A stretch of DNA of 64,000 nt from Cloeon dipterum (lineage: Eukaryota; Arthropoda; Insecta; Ephemeroptera; Baetidae): NCBI RefSeq assembly GCF_949628265.1, contig NC_088786.1, positions 16,988,001-17,052,000 on the forward strand, in the 5' to 3' direction. Below are positions 47,783 to 61,585 of the stretch, piece by piece; positions within the stretch are counted from its first letter, which is position 1; every line of letters begins with the position of its first letter. The position numbers were made by a program, and so were the translations under genes. The notes beneath the pieces are model-generated. The model saw nothing but the letters and a program-made list of their open reading frames with translations. It was not told where the DNA came from and searched no databases.

Positions 47783-50700
47783 TCACCTGTCGAAGATCGA
47801 CGAGAACAGGAGGAGAAGACCGAAAGATAGGAAAGTGTTGAGTGCTGAGGGGGAAAGGCCAGCGCTGCTGTTCTCCTCCATGCAGTTACCTGAAAATTAA
47901 AAGGATTTTTTTTATTTTATAAACAATATTACGTATTACAAATAATGTAATTATGTCGGGTCAAATTAGAAAGTAAAATCTTTAAAACAATTCATGTAAA
48001 GCGGCTCAGCGAGAATTCCCAAATTATATCAAATATTTTAAATTTTACCAGCTTTTCATCTTTGCAAAGATTATATATTGCTCTAGCACTGAATAGCTGC
48101 TGAACTATAAAGCCCTATAATTAAATTCAATATAGCAAAAATGTATACACAAATTGTGAATTTTTAAAATCAAAATCTAAAAAAATTGTGTTTCATAAAG
48201 TAGATGACTCTCATTTTTCATTTAAAAAAAGTAAAAAGCTTTTCTTCACAGGAAGCAGGCAAGTGTGCGCGCAGAAAGTGGCACAATTCTGGGTCTGTTG
48301 TTTTAGCAAATGCACTCGGAAAAGACCCCACTCGAGCCTTGAGAGGTGTGTGTGTTTTCTGGAAATGCTGACCTGAGCTGGTGACGTTGAAGGCGAGAAT
48401 GCCGCCGACGCCGGGGCTGATGTCCCTCTGGCAGGAGGCGGCGCTGCTGGAAAAGTGCACGCCCAGGGGGCTCTCGCGGTAAATGAAGCACATGCGGCGG
48501 GCGCCGAGCGACGTCCTGCTCAGCGGCGTCGTGATGAGGAAGTGGGTGCCGTTGTCCTCCCAGCCGCCGTGGCACGAGTACGCTGCAAACGCAACACACA
48601 CATTTACTCACACAGAGGCAAAAGAGAGTGGGCTGCGCAAAAAGTCAGTTCTCGAGAGAGCTCGAGCGTGACAGACGGCTCGTTTCGCCAGATAAAAAGC
48701 GTCGGGCAAATGTCGGACCACCGTTTTGTGCCATTTTGCCGGAAAATGCCACCGACACGGTATAAAAGGCAGATTATTTATACGTTTTCTCGACCGTCTC
48801 GCTTCGTTCGGTAACTAAACAGGCCAATTTTACTTTTATTTATTCTGTCTTGCTTCAGTTGGTTTAGTCAAAGGTATAGATAAAAATAAGACCAGACAGT
48901 TTTTTACGATTATTTAATTTTTGTACAATATTAGGATGGCCTTTCACATAAAATCAGTGCAAATGTCCTTGCTTGATTTGGTATGGTATTTTTTCTTTAA
49001 TTTGCGCGGTCTTGTTCTGGAATTATTCACTGATAAAAAATATTTTCACTGTTAAGGGACCCAGCTCTAAATCAATATATTCGACATCAGTGAGAAAAAT
49101 GTTTGTGTACCAATTTGCAATTTTATTACGAAGAGAAAAAAATACAGTCTATATTTCTATGTATATTTCAATTTATATTTACCAGGATATCAGATTTTGT
49201 AAAAATCGTATTTATTTATGAAAAAACTATAGTATTATTATTTGCCTTGTTTTGTAAATAAAAAAATTTAAAGTAATTACCTGACATTTTAAATTTTAAG
49301 TAGATTCAGGTTTTTAGAACAAAAAATATTATGGCAATTAAAAAATTAAATTTAAAGTATTCTAGTCCAACAAAATAAAGGCTTTTAAAGTCCCATGTCT
49401 GACATTTTATTGAGAGAAACCAGTCCGAACGTTGCATTTGGCAAGGGCTCAAGGCATTTGGATAAAAACCTGAAATAGTGTCGGTTCTTGTGCATTCGGA
49501 TCGGAACTCCATTGTGTCCACGTTGGAGCAGCCGACGCGCAGGCTAGTGAATTCGGGCGAGCAGCCACCAGGGATGATGGCCGAGTTCTCGACGCTCTGC
49601 GACGTCTGCGCGGCGCTGTTTCCGCTCTGCCGACGCTCTTCCTGGCTCAGACCAATCACGCTGAAGCGGCCGGTGTATGGACAATCGCGCGATTCCGGGC
49701 TTGAAGCTGAAAGACGCATCGATTTTAGGACAAAGAGAAATGATTGCTATTGAAACTAGTCTCAATTCAAGAATACAAAAATTTAGAAAATATGAATAGA
49801 TTCTCATGAGACTGAAATAATTGTGTTGAAAATCATTGAAGCATCAATTATAATTATTTCACTTGAAGAAATTTCAATCTAAAGTAGAAAATGATTTTAA
49901 ATTGATTGAAAAATCTAGAAAAGGACGTCAGTTTTCCGATTAAAAGTATCCTTTTCCCCAGAATGTTATTTATATTTTCTTCTTTGAATTATTTTCTAAA
50001 TACCAATGAAAGCAAAACAATAGTATATTTTAAAACTTTTTCTTTTGAACATTAGCAAATCTTGTTTTCCATGAGTTCATTTGTTAGTCTCGATAGAATA
50101 ATATAGAGATGAAATTTTTTCTTGATGCAATATCCTCTGATACATTATTATTTTTTTTCAAGGGAATATAATTAGAAGGCTTTGCTTATTTCACGGCAAA
50201 CGAACATGCTCGAGTTTCCTGCGGAATCACTCTATGCGAGGAGGAAATTGGTTTGTTTTGATACTCACTGACAAGGGTTACATAGGGAAGGGTGTTTTTG
50301 TCAAAGTGGTGCGAGTGACACGCTTCCTCTGGTCTCCGCGAAAACAATCCTGCAAACAAAGTGAATAAGAGGCTTTTGCCATATTCGGAATTTTTTTCTT
50401 TTCGTCTCCTCTGCATTTTAATTAGATGTTGCGCATGTAATCAATTTATTAATTAAAGCGACAGAGTGCCCCCTTTGAACTCTCAGTGTTTATATAGAAA
50501 AGCTCCTTTTTGTCAAAGACACTGCTCACCTGTTTGTAATTCAATTACGTGCGCGTCTCTCCTGTAGAACATCATGCATACGTATCCACTTTGGCTGAAA
50601 CAAAACAAGAAACCAGACATCTTTAGTTGCTGCTTTTATGGAATTGAAAGAGCTGAAACGTTCCGGCAAAAAAAAACTCGAGACTGCTATAGTAATTCAG

Positions 50701-53700
50701 AGTAAGAAATATGTGGTAGGCAACCTGCGCATCTTTTGCGCCCACCGGGTTGCATATTGATCTTTGTGAAATCCGCGGCAACTGATATCATTTTAATCTG
50801 ATTTTAGTGATGGGAAGATCTACAAAAGCATAGGCTTCCGTTTCGAATGCGGTGGTTGAATTCTGATTTTGTCTTTGTTAGGATTTTTTAATACTTAAGT
50901 AGACTTTAGGCCAATCACAACCCAATGGCTCGCGAAATATTAATAAAAAAACTTCATTTAACTAAATTTAAAATTTTGACTAATGAATAACAATATAAAA
51001 AAACATAATTTAGATTCTTCTTATTGATATTTAATTAAGTTTTCCTGGGTTCCGGCAAATTTTATTAATTTTAAGTGCCTAACACATTGGAACCACTTAA
51101 CCGAACAACTAACGTTTAGAAAATCGGACACCGTTGAGCTCATCTTGTCAATACAAATAACTTCACTGCGCAACGGAGCTGAGTGTTTAACACCCTTAAA
51201 CCACTTCAGTACAGGTTAGTAGCAAACAACATTTTTGCTTAAGTATATATGAGAACTACGACGGCATTTGTTTAAAGTTTTTAAATGATTTATTCAAAGT
51301 TTACAATGATATTTACGCCTAAAGTAACCGTGAATGAAAAAAAAATCAAAAGTGGTTTCCGGAAAGTAAAAAATGACTTAAAATTACGTAACACGTTGAG
51401 AACAAGACAGAAGTCCTCTAATAAAATCGCTTTCATTTAATTAACTCTTTGGATCGTCTCATTGGATGTCACGCAGAATATACTGTATAATTAATCACTA
51501 TATTTTATCCTAATCAGCTTAATAGAAATTTTGTTGAGTTCGGTACCAAGTTAAAAACAATAAGGGGCAGCTAATCGATAATTTGCACTACTTTTGTCTC
51601 GGCCTCTGCTCGAAGAGTTGATGGAGAAAGAGGGGGCTGCCGCGCTGTTAGCGTTATTGGCTACAGTAAATCTGGGCGCGCGTGACGCGTTGTTAGCTGC
51701 TGCACAAACATAACTCTTCCTCCACGGCCGCCGCCTGCCTCTCCCGCTGGGGGTGGCATTCATTCACGTGTAATTAAAGCAGCTTTGTGCGTGCTTGCGG
51801 TGCACCGACGATGACATCCATTCCATAACAATGTGCCAGCCGCCGAGCTCGGAGCAGCTGCTTTTATTCTGTCACCTCTGTCGTCGTCGCCGCCGCTGCC
51901 GCCTGTGAATTCCCGTCGGCACGCGCTCGGCCCTAATTGCGGCTAATTGGCAAAGTCGACGACTGATTTCAAAAGTTGCTTTGCTCCCCGGCTGACGCGC
52001 ATAATGGGCCTTTGTTGCGCCGCTGGTGCCACACGCCATGAAGGTTTGCTCGAGGAGAAACCGATTCATCGCTTTTGTTTCGAATTAATTTTATTCGTGA
52101 GTTTGTGAGCCTGGTATTTTTTTCAGGCTGAAACGGGTTAACATTATTTGTTGTTCTTCCGTGTTTTGGCAGTTCTATCTGTTGGTTGTTTTCCGAAAAA
52201 AAAACTAGGCGAGCAATTTTGCACTTATAAAAACTCTCTCACAAAATCACCCGTCGCTAAGTATAAAATTACTTATTTAATTAGCCATTTGACCAATTGC
52301 TAGCTACGGAAAATAAGCAATATGGCTTAATGATTAAAAAAAATTAGAATCGGTAAAATCTGAAGGAACCCTTCTCTGTCTTAATTCATGAAATGACTAG
52401 CTGGATGACTCGAGCTGCTTTGTGGATTAAAAATTAATTCAGAAGCAGCTATTGACAATATGCTAAATAGATTCTGAATTTTTGATCACATTTCCATTTT
52501 TGATCAGAAATTGAAGTCAGCCTTTTTCACAAACCGTCATATTGATGCAAAATTGTGCATTTATCCAAAAATGCGTTTGTCCAATGCAGGAAAAACAACA
52601 CTTAAAAAATGCAATCTTTGTGCCAGAGGCCAAAGGGGATTCCTTCCAAGAAATCGAGAAGTTTCGAAATTTTGCCAAATATATTTTCTGGAAGGAAGAA
52701 ATCAAAGCTGGAGAAACAGAGCAGCACCGGAATTCCGCTCAATTTCTCCCGCTTCTTTCTGTGTGTGGGGGGTGGCGGTGATATATACATTCGACTTTCA
52801 TTTTTTCCTGCCTGCCAACGGCTGCCTGGCGGACGGGTAATGCATGCTAGATTTAACATCTAATGGAGCGGGCCAGAGTTACGGCGCAAACTTATAGACA
52901 CTTGACGGCGGCGGTACGGTGGTAGGCAAGCAGGCAGGCAACCCGTTGTGCTCGGCTGCAGCAAAGTGGCTCTCGCTCTCTTGCTCTCGATAAGGGGGGC
53001 ACAATGACGTGCCGAATATGCATGTGCGCGCAGACCGGGCCATAAATAATAAGGGCAGCGCATTCCGACCTTCCAGCCGCATGCCCGACGTTTTAATACG
53101 CGCGCGAGCATGGCCACCATAAATGATAATTTGTTTGGCGCAAGTTTGCGGCACGAGCCACTTTGTCGGCCGCAAAAATTCGCTGCTGCACAAAACGTGT
53201 CAGCCGCACGCACTTTACGACGCCCGACCACCGCCCTCCTGCCACGCGAATTCCTTCCCGCTGCCTGCAAAGTGCTCCTCCACTTTTAGGCAGCTGCAAT
53301 ATTGTTGCCGACGTTGAAACAGCTTTCGACTTATTTACCGACCGGACACCGAGTTATTGGCCAAATACGCCCTCTGTTCCACTTTCGGACACAAACGCCC
53401 CCAGAAAATCGTACATTTTTGCAAAGTATGCGTTTGAGGCTGGGAATTTTGTAGTGAATGAGAATCTTGATCTGCAAAAACTGTAATTACTGGCCTTGCA
53501 TTTAATTATTGAACTGCCAAAAGTGTAACGCGGTCAGGTGTTTTTCTCCATTTTATTTGTTTGTTGTTACAAAGCAATGAAAGAGCACGGACGCCAAAAC
53601 TTAACCTTAGTTTAACATAAAATCAGTGGATTTCAAGCCCATGTCAAAACTAACAACTATTTTAAAATATTAATATAATGTAACTGATATTAAACTATTT

Positions 53701-56700
53701 TTCCATTTCTGATCACCCGCATTTTATCGTTTTTGTCCGGGTTTTATAAATTCTTTCAATTTTACCCCAATCTAAAATTTAATTTTGACAAGGAGAGAAC
53801 TCCCCCTAAATATTTTTAATAAATTTAACCTTTTAGTCCGAAAAAAAAAAATTTCTCTGCCTATTTTATGTAGTTTGATTGATGAAAAGTGGTCGTATTT
53901 CAATCATCTTTACATTAGTTACTTGTAATCCGCTTAGCGAGACCAATCGAATGCAATATTCATACTTTTGCAAAATTTTGCGATTTTTCCAAATTTTTCC
54001 AACACAAAAGATCTATGGAAAAATAATGTGAGAAATATAATGGTTTTAATAGAGTTTTAATATTGTTTTTCTGAGATCATTTGACTATAACATTCTTTTA
54101 GAAGATTTTTTAAAATGGCTTTACCGGGAAATTTGGAAGAGGAAAACAAGTTGATAATTTAAAATTTCATCAGCTTTTCTAATTTACGGAGATATTATTT
54201 TCTCTTTATAGCACTCATATTTTAATAAAAAGACCAAAAAACTGTAACGGATTCATTTTATGAGTTTACATGATCCGATTTTTTAGCCGAAGCGTTTCAC
54301 GATCCAATTTCCCTTTAATCAAGTTCCATTCTGAGTGCGGCGGCTTCTCTCTCAATTGCTCCAATTTCACAGATGCTCTTTAATCAGCTCAGCTGGTATA
54401 ATGTTGCGTGAATGTAAACATAGGATCCAGCCTAATGAAGAGCTTCTTGTGAACTCCTTTTTTTAATTTGATCAGCCCTGATTCAAGTGGCGTCGGACGC
54501 TAATGAATTCCCTTTGATGCTTTTAACACCGCTGGCACACTTTGCATGGAACTCGTTTGAAGTTGGTTCAGCAACGAGCAAAAATCGTATTGATGATCGT
54601 GCAACCTTTGTTCTCGTGCTGGCTGCAGCGGGAAATTATAAACGCACGTCGGACGGGCAAAGTTTGCAGAGTTGTTGATTTACTGCCCCCACCGGTCCAC
54701 ATAACTCATTTTGCCGCAGCTACCTGCTTCTGCCGCCTACATTTCTCGCTCCGCCAGCAATATTCCCAGATTGCTCCCATTGTTGGGGTTCATTGTTATT
54801 TTGCGCAGCAGACAAGTGTGATTGGATGTTTTGTACGCGGAGGCAGACGTCTTTTGCGCAACGACAGCTGAGGCCGAGATTGAAATTTCGCGGAAAAATG
54901 AGGCGAAGCTTTTCAAGAACTGAGAGACACTTCAGCTGCAGCTTTAAAATTATATCGAAAGTGTCGAGTGGTATTGTGGCTAGGGCAATCGAGCATTCAA
55001 AAAAATTAATCTATAATTAATTTCATTCATCAGGATCAACCGTCGCCGTTGTGCGGATATCGTTCTTAAATATTTCTGCTTTGATCGGCAAAAAGAAAAT
55101 TCAAGTCGCATCCTCGGAATTCAATAAAATCCTATTGAGAAATTGGGTCGTGCTCCAGCATGCACGCAGTAAAGAGTGAATACGTGCGCCAGGCAGGGTC
55201 GAGCGATCAAAAGCGATTGTTTCTGCGCGGCCGCCTCGCGAATCGACGACAAAGGGTCGTATTTTGTTCTTTCCTCTTGTTCTTGTGTACCGCCATTTGA
55301 AATATTAATTCAGGCGAGCGGGCGCCGAATTTGGACGAATGGCTTGCTGCGCCAATAACTCTTCAGCGTGGCGGCGGCAGAAAAAGCAGCTTCTTTTCCT
55401 TCCACCCACTCTCCCGGCAGCTTTTCTTTTTATCTCTCCGGCGCCATGTACGCTGGCTCGAGCCAAAATAATAACAATAATAACTCGCACAAAGCGGCCT
55501 GTAATGCCTTGAGTTTCATTTTGCAGCTCAAGTGCAATCCCCCTGGGCGGACGGGCGCGCGCGCGCGTGAAATAAAACGCAGCTCGCGCGCCACCAGGGA
55601 AATTTACTGTTAATACGTGCGGCCCAACTTCATAATTCATTGATTGCCGGCAGCTAGGGGCAAACGAGCCCGACTTTTTAATTTTCTGCCAGACTTTTCA
55701 ACGCAGAGAGTAGAGTAGAGTTCCTTGACACTTTGACCTCTGCCTTATTTTCACTAGCTTCTTAACTCTCCCCACCTGGGGCACGACTTTGACCATTTCC
55801 AGGAAGGATTGACGTTGCAATAAACAATTAAAAACATCTCCGGCTCTAGGATGTTTGTCAAGATAAAGAAAAGGAAAAATTTTATTCAAAAAAGCTTGTA
55901 ATTACAAAAGACATAAAGCTATTTCAGCAGTTTGCAAAAATAAGTTAATTAAGTAAGTTATATTTACACGATTTTTCGTTTAATTTTGATTTCCCTAGTC
56001 GCAATCTATCCAACAGAATGCGAGTTATGACGTAAATTACCCCTCTGGCGAGACAAGTCATGATTTTGATTAAGGAGACAGTTCTTGCTGCTTGATTAAC
56101 ATGCAAACTTTGGAGCCAATTTTCTCAGAAATTTTAAAAGCAGCTTGGGAAAAGCTAAGCTTTTTACCAATTTTCAGAGCATATTTAAGGAAGAGGAAAT
56201 TATTATTTTAAATTTTTTCCACTATTTAAAAAAGAAAAAAGAGCAACAACACCAAAACCTGTTAACTTACATATGTGTAGTACAGATTAAACGATTATGC
56301 CGAGTCAATTTTCAGAGTTTAGAAAAAAAAGACAAAATTCGACCTCATTACAAAATGAAGCTTTTTAAATCAATCATCTCATAGAACAATTTAATTAGAC
56401 CTCACGATTAAAAATTTGCAATTCTCTTTGCAGTGCAGCAAAATTGTCTGCAGTCAAACACGACGTGTTTAGCTCTTTCGCAGGACAGAAGAGAAAAAAA
56501 GCTGCTTCATTTTTTTCGCACAGAACGGAGCTCTCCAATTGGCGCGCATTATTTATGAGAAAGGGGTTGCATTTGAGCCGCCGCGTCGGCGATTTATGAC
56601 CTCGCCTTATTAGGCAGTCACGCGATTCGCGCGGCAGCCAAACATAAATAACACTTCGCGAACGGGCGCAGGATAAAAAAAGCCCGCACACACACACACA

Positions 56701-57689
56701 CTCAATTGATTTATATCTCGCGGGCCGGCGGAGCAATTAGCAAGGCAAATAAGCCGCGAACACAAAAGCAGCCCGAGAGAAGAGTACAAAAAATAAATTA
56801 CTGTAAAATAAAAAAAAAACAAAACTGAAACTCACCACCCAGAGGTCACGTGGGTGACGATGTGGGCCGCTTCGGCCGTCACGTGACGGTCCTCGGTGCA
56901 CACCACGCGCATTTCGCCGCCGTCGGACGCGTTGGCGATTTTCAGCGTCGTGTTGCGGTGGTGGAATTGGTACGAGCGCCGGTAATCCAGCGTGTGCCAG
57001 TGCGGGAACTGCGTGATCCAGCTCGGGAACTTGCACTTGTTCGGCGATGGAGCTGAAACACGGGAGATACGAATTTTCACGTTTTGAAAATGTGAATTAA
57101 AATTGTTAAATTTGAAAATTGCGGTGCGTCATTTATGGTTCACTTGATACACTCCCCATAATTCAGAATTCCGAATTTTAACAAATCTCAAACTTCCATT
57201 AAGGTCTTCAAAATTTTGTAAATTGCTCAATAATGTGAATCGATATGTGCGATTTTCAAACTTTTGCAAAATTTGGTGATTTTTCCAAACATTGTCAAAA
57301 AAAAAAAGAATTATTGAAATCACTTGGAGAAATATAACGCCTTGAAGTAGTTTTTTCCCAAGATAGTTTTCGTTAAATCAAGCTTTCTTATGGCTATTTC
57401 AAAATATTGCAGATACAAAATAAATAAAGTATTGACTTTAGAAACTGACCTTTTCTGAGAATCATAGTCCTGGAACCCTCCATAGGGGTGAAGAGCCCGT
57501 TGCAGGTGGCGTCCCCGGACTGGGCCACCCAGTAGTCTACCGTCTCGTCTGGCGACTGCTCGGTGGCTTTCTCATATACGAAGCACCGATAGCGATCCTC
57601 GTTGGAGGTCGCGTGGCTGTGGTGCACCAGGCCGACCAGGTACCGCGAACTGCCTTCCTTCCACGTGGCCAGGCACTGCAGCTCCTCCA
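47783..57689 (-). CDS. Extracellular cysteine-rich, probably GPI-anchored protein, 5' end missing
   Basis: Seven 3' coding exons join in phase: 57689-57450, 57052-56836, 50594-50530, 50349-50269, 49706-49470, 48582-48373 and 47889-47783, encoding 384 aa plus stop. The first one begins at a phase-1 acceptor, so more exons lie upstream and were not found. Motifs: ELQCLATWKEGSSRYLVGLV, EDRYRCFVYEKAT, VAQSGDATCNGLF, CKFPSWITQFPHWHTL, RDCPYTGRFSVIG and YSCHGGWEDNGTHFL. Cysteines are paired across exons (SGC at the 56836/50594 junction). The C-terminus has a small-residue site (NSSAG) and a hydrophobic end (LSFGLLLLFSSIF), as for a GPI anchor. From memory this resembles insect proteins built from DUF7042-DUF7045-type domains; a domain search must confirm. 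Function unknown; cell-surface location inferred. Confidence 0.75.
53936..54080 (+). repeat. Dispersed repeat (family Y)
   Basis: cgcttagcgagaccaatcgaa, catacttttgcaaaattttgc, gatttttccaaa and gagaaatataatggtttta align with 57236-57380 and, more weakly, 10545-10680. Confidence 0.6.
55975..56110 (+). repeat. Dispersed repeat (family X), longest copy
   Basis: ttgatttccctagtcgcaat, ctatccaacagaatgcgagt, acccctctggcgagacaagt, ttaaggagacagttcttgctg and cttgatta. It matches both the 5' part (as in 46690) and the 3' part (as in 19640), so it links those two copies. Confidence 0.65.
57236..57380 (+). repeat. Dispersed repeat (family Y)
   Basis: tgcgattttcaaacttttgc, aaaatttggtgatttttcc, ggagaaatataacgccttg and aagatagttttcgtt align with 53936-54080. 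It lies in the intron between the two most 5' exons found for the GPI-type gene. Confidence 0.6.
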
Positions 57690-57937
57690 CTGTAACAGAA
57701 AATTGCAAATTTAGAATAAAATTCAAGTTCCAGTCAACTGAAAATTTGTGAAAAATCACTTTTATCTTTGCCAAAAATATTCTCAAACAATTTTAAAAGG
57801 TGCTTTAATATTTCCTGATTGCCGTTTATATATTTGGGAATTATGGTGCCAAACTTTAATGCTAACCAAGAAGCGAGCACTGCCTGATTTTATTTAAAAT
57901 CAAGATAGGGTAATTTAGCTCACAATTTGCTCACTAT

Positions 57938-58012
57938 TGGATAGAACGCGACGAGAGAAATCGAAATGAAGCGAAAAACATATACAATAAACGGTTAAAT
58001 TTTCGATCAATT
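57938..58012 (-). repeat. Dispersed repeat (family X)
   Basis: ggatagaacgcgacgagaga, aatcg, aagcgaaaaacatat and ggttaaat align with 43198-43272 in the same orientation. Confidence 0.6.
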
Positions 58013-61000
58013 CCGAAAATTTTCTTGATCCGAAATGTGAACAATTCATATAGTAAGGATTATTTGTTGCTGAATTCCACAAACAATAAATAATACAATA
58101 AGCCAGCACTTTTCAGCTAAAATATTTAATGTAAAAAAAACATATTGCTTAAATTTTTTTTCAATATAATAAATACAGCCACAGCCCTTTTATTAATAAT
58201 TTTTTTATTTTACACTTGGCCTTCAGAATGAGCAATAACCAGTAGAAGATATAACAGATTTTTTTATAGCTTTATGAACTGCATTTTGCAGCAGTAATTC
58301 TAAGAGAAGTGCCGTCAGCTGCGAAGAAATTTACATAAATAGCGTGCAATGCTTTCGAGAGCAGATTAAAAGTTGGAAACTTTGCAGACGTGCTCCATAA
58401 AAAGGCGATTTTTCCGCGGTACTAAATTTAAAAAGCTGGGATTTCCGCACGCTTATCACCTAGCTAAACGAGTCGCGGATTAAATTCACTCTGGTTCAGA
58501 GCGGCCTCAGGCGATCTTCGAGCTCTTGAAGCATCGTGCGTTGTTTATTTGAAATAACAAGGTGGAGAGAAAAAATTAAAAGTTAACTGTAGTTGGCTCG
58601 AGGAGTTTTTACACTAAACCTTTTTGTCAATAAGAGGAAAAAAACAAACCGAAATCGTGCCTGTAGGCCAATCGTACGTGATGCAAGGACCAAAGATCAA
58701 AAATGATTTATTATGCATTTAGCTTACTCATATCTCTCAGTAGACCTTTGGGCTTAGACTTAAGAATTTGGTGTTATGACTATCGATTTTTTAATCTTTA
58801 TTAAATGGAGCAAACGATCGGAGCCTATAATAAAATTCATTTGTTTTTGGACAATTCGGTTTATAGACTAAGATAACGGTTTTAACTGATCGATCCAGAT
58901 ATTTGCTAAGAAATCAAGCCTTCAAAAGAATCAAGCGAAAATCATTTAAGCGGTTGATTTGATCAACTATGATTTTTTAAATGATAGAAGACTTTTCTAT
59001 CTGCAATTCTTGTCATAATAGATAGTCAAATTTTGTTTTAGCGTGTAACTAGGGCTGTAAATAATTATGGTTTTGATGCAAAACTTTTGAAAAAAATTTG
59101 GACTGTTTGGAGCAAAATTTGAGACCTTACGCTATTACATATATAGATAAAAGGAAGAAGCAATCTAAAAAGCTATTTTTAAAAATCTGTATCTAAATTT
59201 TTTTATTAAATCTTCAAATTCTTCAAATCTTTAAAGTAAGCAAAATATGTCCCAAGAAATCGAGTATGATTTCTTAGCTATTTTTTAAACCCCTTAATAA
59301 AGAAAAAAAACATAATTATGTGCATATGTCTGACCCTTGAATTTATTTAAAATACAAAATTCCATTATTTCGTATTCAATGAAAAGAGATCAGGACATTT
59401 ATGTAAATAACTTATTCTTTTGCATAAGTTCATCGCAGTAGCAACTCCCTCAAAGCATAAAATAAAACTATACAGCTAGGGGCTAAACATTTTCAATTAA
59501 ACATGAATGTAGACCTTTCCTAAAAAATGTTTCGAATCGACAGGAAGATATTTGACCAACAATATGTATTGGAATTCAGAAAAATAACTTCCAAACTAAA
59601 AGTTGGACGGATTTAGCCATTTTAGACGGTTTTGATTATTTTTGTTAGCAGAGATTAGGATCCGACAATGGGTAAAAATTCTGTTGTATTATAAATCTGA
59701 GAAAATTTTTAACTTTACCAAGAATATTTGAGAGAGGCGTTTTTTTATTTACAGCACATATCCACTTAATTTAAGTTGTATTGTTGCATCATGGAATAAT
59801 GTTTCTTACTAGAAAACTAAATATTCATCAAATCATATAACAGCTGATGGCTCTTCAATGAGCAACTTAAAAAAGAATAAATTTTGTGAATGAAACCCAG
59901 ATTGAAATGAAACACTCTTTGATCAAATGATAAAAATATAAAGCATACGCGGGAAAGGTATTGAAAATCTGCCCTTCCTACTGCCGACGGAAATACATTC
60001 ATTTTGCTTAAACCCCTTTTGACGGCAGATCTAATTTACTAATTGCGCCGTGCATTATTCAAATTGAAAAAAGCAGCTGGGCGAACGTTCGCTCTCCGCT
60101 CACTGCTGCCTAATAAACGCGAGCGCGCTTTTTGCTCTTTTGATCTGATTACCATCATCATCATCATTATCATCGAGGCTTTTCTGTGAACACGCCAGTT
60201 AATACAGAGTGAAAAACGGCGCAACCCTTCGCCTTTCAGATAGGTACACACACAGGCAAAAACGCAGCATTCCGCCGCTTTTTGCTCGCACTAAAGTGAA
60301 ACGGGTGCATTCCGCGCCGAGCCAATTAGCAACCGTCATTAAATTTTCGCCGAATTCGGTGCTTTATTTTCCCAGAAATTCACCACGTTAATCCTTCGGC
60401 AAACATTCCGCCGATGCTTTCTGCAAACAAAACAAACCATTCCAGCCTTGAGGAGCAAGTCGTCCTTTATGATTTGCGAGCTTGTTCTTCACTGTAATTG
60501 TACATATGTGCGTGCACTAGAGTACATACATACTAAAAGTTGTGCCCGAAAAGGGTTTTTGACTTTTGGCAAGCAATGAAAAATCCCTTTCAACCTACAA
60601 ATTAATGGATTTTACTCTCGCAATTTGACATGTTCAAGTCCAAGGAATAATGCATTATGTATTCCATATTATAGCCATTTTTTCAAACGGGCGAAAGCCG
60701 GTTTCGTTGCCATTTTTAGACATAAATGTTGTTTTTCAGTTGTCATATGTGTTGGGGTTAAAATCCAGCATAAAAAATTTTGCTTCTGACGTACATTTCT
60801 AATAATTCACAAATAATTCCAACATTGAAGAAACGCATGACTTGTCCGTTTTGATGGCATGCACAAAATGTATAAATATATTAAAAATAATATAGCCTCT
60901 AATAAGAGTGTATAAATCATACGATTCTTAAAATTACGATCAAAAATGGTGTCCAAATTAAATAAAAGAGAAGAAAAATCGCGTAGCTTTTCTTGTTATA

Positions 61001-61585
61001 GTTTTTGAAAAAATCTGTTTCGATTGCGCAAAATAAATATTAGTAAGTGTGCATCGGGGGCAATCGGAATTTCGATAATTTTTCTGGAGATATGCTATTA
61101 GGCTAATTGTAAGTGATGTGTCGTAAACCTGAGTCTAAAATCAACCATTTTGAATAAAAAACTCGTCTAAAATAGACAGCTATATAGCGGAAAAAATTCA
61201 TAACCCTCTCATGATTTTAATCCATCTAGAAATTTCAGATCGTTTTAAATCCCTTCCATATAATATAGCAAATTAAATTGCAGATCAATTGTAATCTGGT
61301 GTAGGTGTAATAAAGTGGATAGGCTGTGTGGAATTTAGACTTCCCAACAATTCTTGTTTGAGCGATGACTTTATTTAGCCAGGTAGACAGAAATTGAACT
61401 GTGGAGATATACATTTCATGAATAATTTGAATAACATAAATATCATTGAGAAAAAGATTTCTTAACTAGCAGATTGAAAATTCAAAACGAATAAATATAT
61501 TCGGTAAAAGTACCTCAATTCTTGAATCGGCTCCGAGGGAATTATGAAATGCACTTATGACTGCTCGACCGCTGCAGCAGGTAAC

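Larger units (their letters stand above)
50595..56835. promoter_or_regulatory. 6.2-kb intron with GC-rich, motif-dense islands
   Basis: This is the large intron of the GPI-type gene. AT-rich stretches alternate with compact GC-richer islands at about 51580-52080, 52800-53320, 54480-55640 and 56430-56740. The islands contain repeated TTTATG/CATAAA-type and TAATTA/AATTAG-type homeodomain-like words, polypyrimidine runs and E-box-like CAGCTG/CATATG words. Many open frames here overlap on both strands and have no splice partners. Enhancer function is inferred from composition only. Confidence 0.35.

Noticed and set aside
53320-53860. Many overlapping frames on both strands at 52.5-53.5 kb, considered as a gene
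   Set aside because: Open on both strands because of GC-rich composition; no consistent splice sites or motifs. Treated as a possible regulatory island.
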